Origin: Glossina fuscipes
Taxonomy: Eukaryota > Arthropoda > Insecta > Diptera > Glossinidae
Reading direction: 5' to 3'
Assembly: GCF_014805625.2 (NCBI RefSeq)
Contig: NW_024003855.1
Coordinates: 876,956-940,955, forward strand
Length of the DNA: 64,000 bases
Both the position numbers and the translations under genes were made by a program. The notes under the pieces were generated by a model. That model was not told the DNA's origin. It searched no databases and saw nothing but the letters and a program-made list of their open reading frames with translations. Positions 59,691-64,000 of the stretch are shown here, in pieces; positions within the stretch are counted from its first letter, which is position 1; every line of letters starts with the position of its first letter.

Positions 59691-60249
59691 GTAAACACAA
59701 AACGCTGCGGACGTTATAACAATCTTTGAGAAATATTACCAACATTAATAACGTGGTCTGTTGGCAGCGGTCGAAATGAGCGGCGGTCAGGCTGACAAAC
59801 ATTACAGAGACGAACAAATGTCCGTTCGTTTGATTTTGCTTGCTATTATAATATATATATTTTAGGAACAGTAACCACAAACAATAAACATCAGTATGTT
59901 ATTATATACGTTTTTTTCTCTTCGCCTTTTTTTTATTTTATATTTTTGTCTCCAAATAATGAAGAGAATAAAATATTTATAAAAAGGGAAGACGTACAAT
60001 AACTATGACTGTCGTTGCTGACATTATTGTCTTTTCCATAAATAAGAGCAAATGTATAGATCTTATTAGAAAACCTCACTAGCTAACAATAAAAAGTCGG
60101 TAGACATACTTTATGCTATCAAGTGTATTAAAGCCGATATGTATCTAAAATCTATATATGAATATATAAATGTACATACATACACTAAACTGATTTTGTT
60201 TTGTTCTTTTACTACTTGCCTCTGTACAATGCTCAAAATAAATGTGCGA

Positions 60250-60650
60250 GCTTGAAAATGTTTCTCTCTCATTGCTCATTGCATTACATACGTGCGTGGG
60301 TTTGTGCGTAAACGAATGGTAACAGAAGGATTTATTGCTCTTGCAAATATATTAAATAGTTTTTGTTCTTCTAGCATGTATGTTGATCTAATATTTTTTT
60401 TAAGGAATTGGGTGAGAGAGAGAGAGAGGGCGAAACAGAGAATGCGTAAATAACGAACATTTAGAAAAGCGGCATTGAGAAATATACGTGGTATATAAAT
60501 GAGATTTGCGTATGCATTTGCGCGAAAAATAAATATTAGCATATTACATCGTTTGCTTCATTTTTTACTATAAAAATTTTCATTTTCAGTACAACTACTA
60601 TGCACAATATTTTAAGCGCTGTCAATGAAAATTATGAAAATAATTGTAAG
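60250..60650 (+). repeat. Internal direct repeat, unit 2
   Basis: The second copy of the 59285-59690 unit, in the same orientation, with an expanded GA run (GAGAGAGAGAGAGGG at about 60415). Sequences after both units also correspond (TTAGAAAACC, AATAAAAAGTCGG or AATAAATAGCCGCC, CATACTTTAT or CATATTTTAT), so the duplicated segment is longer than 400 bp. Confidence 0.8.
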
Positions 60651-60835
60651 GGATGTAATAATTGCGTTGCAATCATAGTTGCCTTTTTCCAAAAATTAGA
60701 TCGATAATATAAATTTTGTTAGAAAACCAGACATGTAATAAATAATAAATAGCCGCCAGGCATATTTTATTCTGTCCTAGTTTCATTTTTTCAAAGGGCA
60801 TGGTTTGCCTACAGCGACATTTCAAAGTTTGCTTA

Positions 60836-61238
60836 TATGTTAGCCTAGGTCCCATAAAAAAACTCTTTGGGCAAAACTTAATATAACCTGCACACCGTTG
60901 GAAAGGCCATTAATAGAGGATTCATTCTGTCCTAGTTTCATTTCTTCAAGGGACATGGTTTGGTCACAGTAGCTCCGTAAACTTTCGCTTTATCAACCTC
61001 ATTTATGGCATAGTGTAAAAAAGTTTTGGTTTCGAATATTAGTTAATTTACATAAAGTCATGTTTTGTTTATAAGAATTTGCAAAAAAATTTGCGAAAAG
61101 TTCTATTTTACTTGTATTTTGAGGTAAATTCCTCCGAGATTTCGTTTAACAAAATTCTGTTAAGGGCTTTACAGAGCTCTGTAAAAAATTTTATTTCGTG
61201 TCTTTGCTAGTTATATTTAAATATAACTTCACACCCTT
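60836..61238 (-). repeat. Right terminal inverted repeat
   Basis: Inverse of 58700-59103, from ATGTTAGCCTAGGTCCCATA to AACTTCACACCCTT. A partial extra copy of an inner TIR block (TTCTGTCCTAGTTTCATTTT) lies just inside it at about 60770-60812, compared with 60924-60966. Confidence 0.9.
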
Positions 61239-61247
61239 GCAAGAATT

Positions 61248-62029
61248 TGCAATGTTTCTGCAAAATTGAAAGCCGATCTCTGAATTTTTCTAATGAGGTA
61301 TCAATAACATACATCCACACCGACGTCCAGGTGGACAGATATGGCGAGACAGATTCGAAATTTGATCTTGATCAAAATTTGTCTACTTTACAGGCTCTCT
61401 GAACATTAAGACAAAAAATTTTATCTTTAAACTTAAATCGTAGGTGTAAATATCAAGTTTAAAAAAAAATGTAGAGATGTCTTCTGGAAGGAGAAGGAAC
61501 GTCCATTAATTTCTTGTAATACAGTTCTTCAGATCACTCATTAGCAAATCCTCGAAATTATTTACTTTGTTCAAAAAAAATTGGTAATATCAAAATCTGA
61601 TGTATTTTGTACAATAGAGTATACAAAACTGGCGAATGCGAAAAATTAAAATTTTAAAAAATTGTCCAACTTTTGTTTTGCCGTAAAACACATTATTTGC
61701 TTTTCTCCTGAATAAATATAATGATAAAATTGGCAATTAATATCGTACTGAAAATAAGAGTTAAACATATGCAATCATTCAAATAGCGTTGAGTTTAGTG
61801 TTTACTCGAACTTACAACGTCTTTTCTCAGTTGCAATTTGTCAACATTCTGGTGTTCATTTAAAATGTACATTCTGCAACTTTTAACTCCGCGTGGATTG
61901 CCCTTCATATAGAAAACCAAGAATTTGTTTAAAATATGTATTAAAATATGCACTACCCATCAGAACACATTCGGTGTTTTGCAATTTTTTTTTTTATTGC
62001 CTTTTTGCCTTTTTCGCCTCTAGATCCTA
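61248..62029. other. Spacer, no gene recognised
   Basis: AT-rich sequence between the foldback element and family A copy 5. No motif found. Confidence 0.4.
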
Positions 62030-62293
62030 ATTAATTACAAAAGTATAAAAGTATTTAAATTAATTGAGATATATTGGACTTTTTGTCTTAATATTCATTT
62101 TGGTTTTTTCGATCAAGATATAATGGTCTCGTCAGTAACTCTCTTTTTTTTTGCATGTTCACAATTCTTCTCTTAATTTTCCCTTTGTTTACTATGTCTA
62201 TAATAGTGTGATGCTTGTGTTTAATTTGCGAAATCATTTTGTGTAAGTGACAAACTTTTTTTTTCACTGTCTATCCTGTCTATTTCTCTTTAC

Positions 62294-62530
62294 ATGGAGT
62301 GTTTTTTTACATCATGTCGAACAAAAACGGGCCCTGATTCTGAACGATTCATTAGCTGTTGGCTTTGCGAACGTTTTTGTTCAACGAAGTGTGCAAGTAC
62401 CAATGGCTATGCTGCAGATGCAGTTCTGAATCCTTCGAGAGGATTACCTTGGTCATGTACCGACTGTAGGAAGCGCACATTGGTTTTTGTAAGCATTTCA
62501 CGGAGACAAGGAATGGTTAACCTGCATTAA
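62294..62530 (+). pseudogene. Non-LTR ORF1 N-terminus, damaged PHD-type finger
   Basis: The 78-residue frame starts MECFFTSCRTKTGPDSERFI like the copy at 11274. Cys 3, 8, 22, 25 and 33 and the WSCTDC end are kept, but the His of the finger (residue 30 in copy 1) is Ser here, with a Cys at 29. The frame then stops early at 62530. Zinc binding would be impaired. Confidence 0.7.
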
Positions 62531-62846
62531 TTAAAAATTTGGTGACATTGCGGAGAAAGTTTGAAAAACGGAAACAATGTTTTACCCAGAGCACTCACCT
62601 TCCCTAAAGCCTGTAAAAAAACAACTTGTAGTGTAGCGTAGTGTACTTCACCTTCGTCTGATTCCTTGACTCATGCATGAGCTCCATCCTTGCCCACAAA
62701 GAACGTTAGCGTTATAAATAAGCTTGGAAGCTCTCCCCGTTTTAGCTATGCTGAAGTGACGTCCTCCCTTCACACTATTCTGTCTATATCTCCAAAAATT
62801 ATTACCAAAAATAACAAATCCCCCCTCTCCCCCTGACTGTTCGGGT

Positions 62847-63236
62847 GTGCCTGCTTGTCAACACGCTGGTCAAGTCGCACAAACTGAAGGTGCAAGTGTA
62901 GTCACCCCCTCTATATTCTCGCCAACTCAAAACTATTTACCTGCAAATCCTATCGTTCCTAATAGAGATGATGTCTGCCCGACGGCAATACCCACCAGAA
63001 ATGCAATATTCGTGTCCAGACTGGCGCCTGACACCTCTGAGTATAACATAAAAAGTTGTCTAGCTGCAAAAGTCTCATCCATCAATTTGAAGCATGTAAG
63101 CATTTTCAAATTGGCTCCATTTCAATCTAGAGCTATCTCGTCTTTTAAAACCTTAGCTTCGACTGCAAACAGAAATTTTGTTAAACGAAGCATTGCGGCC
63201 AGTTGGATCCTTAATAAAGGAACTCATTTCTCATGA
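62847..63236 (+). pseudogene. Non-LTR ORF1 C-terminal part, RRM-like
   Basis: A 129-residue frame holds NAIFVSRLAPDTSEYNIKSC, SSINLKHVSIFKLAPFQSR and SSFKTLAS. It is homologous to 11962-12260 (AILVSRLVPETSVDNIKSY). The FVSRL...NIKSyLaakV...VSIFKL pattern looks like an RRM-type RNA-binding fold, as found in ORF1 of several non-LTR groups. It is separated from the PHD part by stops. Confidence 0.65.
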
Positions 63237-64000
63237 TCGACCCCGTAATAATAATTCTTCCACCCTCAAAAACCTAAATGTTCCTTCAGGCCCAACAACT
63301 TTTATTTACCAAAATGTTAGGGGCCTAACTCAAAAATTCTCTCCAGTGAGCACGGAGTTTTCCTGTTTGGTTTTCACCGAACCTTGGTTAACACCCGATT
63401 TACAATCGTCAGAACTGCTACAACGCCGTTCTACTCAATTGTATTTCATACTTCTCCCGACATTGAATTTATTTAAAATTGCCAATAAACACTTATGTGT
63501 AATATGCTCCTATATTCCTCCATATGCGGATATCTCTCTTTATAAGAAACATGTTGCTCTCATTTGAGACGTAGCCGAAAAGTGTGAGCCGACTGATATA
63601 TTCATGGCGTTGGGAGACTTCAATAAGCCACATATCACTTGGAGTTATAGTCATAACACTGGCTGCATGGTCTCCACTTCAACTTCAACATCTGATAAAA
63701 GTATTCTGTTTTTCAATAAATTATGTGAAGGCAATACACTTCAATACAACTGTACTCATAATTGTAATGGCTAGGTCATTGCTTTGCCGATTTCCCGGAA
63801 ATAGTTGTAAATCGCTGTCAACCCTTTACTTTACATGAGGATCTGTATTATCCAACAATTTGTATTTCCTTTATTGTATAATTTTAATAAAACCAATATT
63901 TTACTATTTAAATCTCATGTTTCATATATTATGCTCAATTTTTCTGCTGACAATATTGAAAACTTACTGTCATCGTTCTATAATGTATTAAACCCAGCAA

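Larger units (their letters stand above)
58700..61238. mobile_element. Foldback/Mutator-like DNA element, non-autonomous
   Basis: A 2539 bp unit with terminal inverted repeats of about 404 bp (58700-59103 and 60836-61238), beginning AAGGGTGTGAAG and ending CTTCACACCCTT. It is flanked by a perfect 9 bp duplication GCAAGAATT (58691-58699 and 61239-61247). Long TIRs plus a 9 bp duplication fit Mutator-like and foldback elements. The interior has two direct repeats of about 400 bp and no transposase-like frame, so it would need an enzyme in trans. The two TIRs are still closely matched, suggesting a fairly recent origin or homogenisation. Confidence 0.9.
62030..64000 (+). mobile_element. Non-LTR family A, copy 5 (cut by window end)
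   Basis: It has a T-rich leader, ORF1 from 62294 and the start of ORF2 (63290 on), parallel to 11000-13140 of copy 1. Endonuclease motifs are IYQNVRGLTQKFS, VFTEPWLTPDLQ, CSYIPPYADISLYKKH and MALGDFNKPHITW. The connector begins (AENLLSSFYNVLNP-like) as the window ends. Many stops. The left boundary is approximate. Confidence 0.85.

Noticed and set aside
1..64000. CRISPR arrays, bacterial operons, rRNA genes
   Set aside because: No regularly spaced repeats with unique spacers, no ribosomal sequence, and the gene structure is eukaryotic.

Overview
The window looks like a fly genome, most likely a tephritid fruit fly or close relative. It is AT-rich, has one recognisable host gene with very large introns, and is crowded with decayed Gypsy, Copia, I-clade, Jockey/CR1-type, mariner and Tigger/pogo copies. 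There are no operons, bacterial signals or CRISPR. Species and chromosome cannot be fixed from the sequence. If the host gene is dpr7, which I recall as a chromosome 4 (Muller F) gene in Drosophila melanogaster, this would be Muller F, the X chromosome of many tephritids.

Host gene: a dpr-family gene (two-Ig cell-surface neuronal protein, best guess dpr7) lies on the minus strand and covers at least 5423-56487. Five exons join in frame through GT-AG sites: 56360-56487 (start of Ig1), 48415-48625 (rest of Ig1), 5984-6086 (start of Ig2), 5741-5928 (rest of Ig2) and 5423-5679 (C-terminal tail and stop). Introns are 7.7 kb, 42.3 kb, 55 bp and 61 bp. The exon with the start codon and signal peptide is not recognised and probably lies beyond the window.

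Repeats by region: 1-1522 is the 3' part of an I-clade element with RNase H and a TAA tail. 3206-4045 is a mariner relic. 8863-15600 is a broken Gypsy element interrupted at its integrase by a Jockey/CR1-like element (10741-14979) whose ORF1 begins with a PHD-type finger. Further copies of that family (called A) lie at 25860-28070 (minus), 34440-36290, 51302-52320 and 62030-64000. A second non-LTR family (B) is at 19985-20170, 23490-24960 and 31690-33810; the last copy carries a 96 bp I-clade insertion with a 14 bp target duplication. A Copia relic is at 28836-30060 and a second mariner relic at 41320-42000. Antisense Gypsy RT relics lie near 44.5 kb and, less surely, 25.5 kb. A composite dispersed repeat occurs at 4235, 40205 and 44695. 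At 51.2-54.8 kb a mariner end, a family A fragment, a deleted Tigger and a mariner with an intact 342-residue transposase stand side by side. At 58700-61238 there is a 2.54 kb foldback element with about 400 bp inverted repeats and a perfect 9 bp target duplication.

The genes do not form a pathway. The window is one neuronal recognition gene stretched by layered transposon insertions. The items most worth follow-up are the foldback element, the intact mariner, the nested insertions with readable junctions, and an unassigned frame at 22791-23159.
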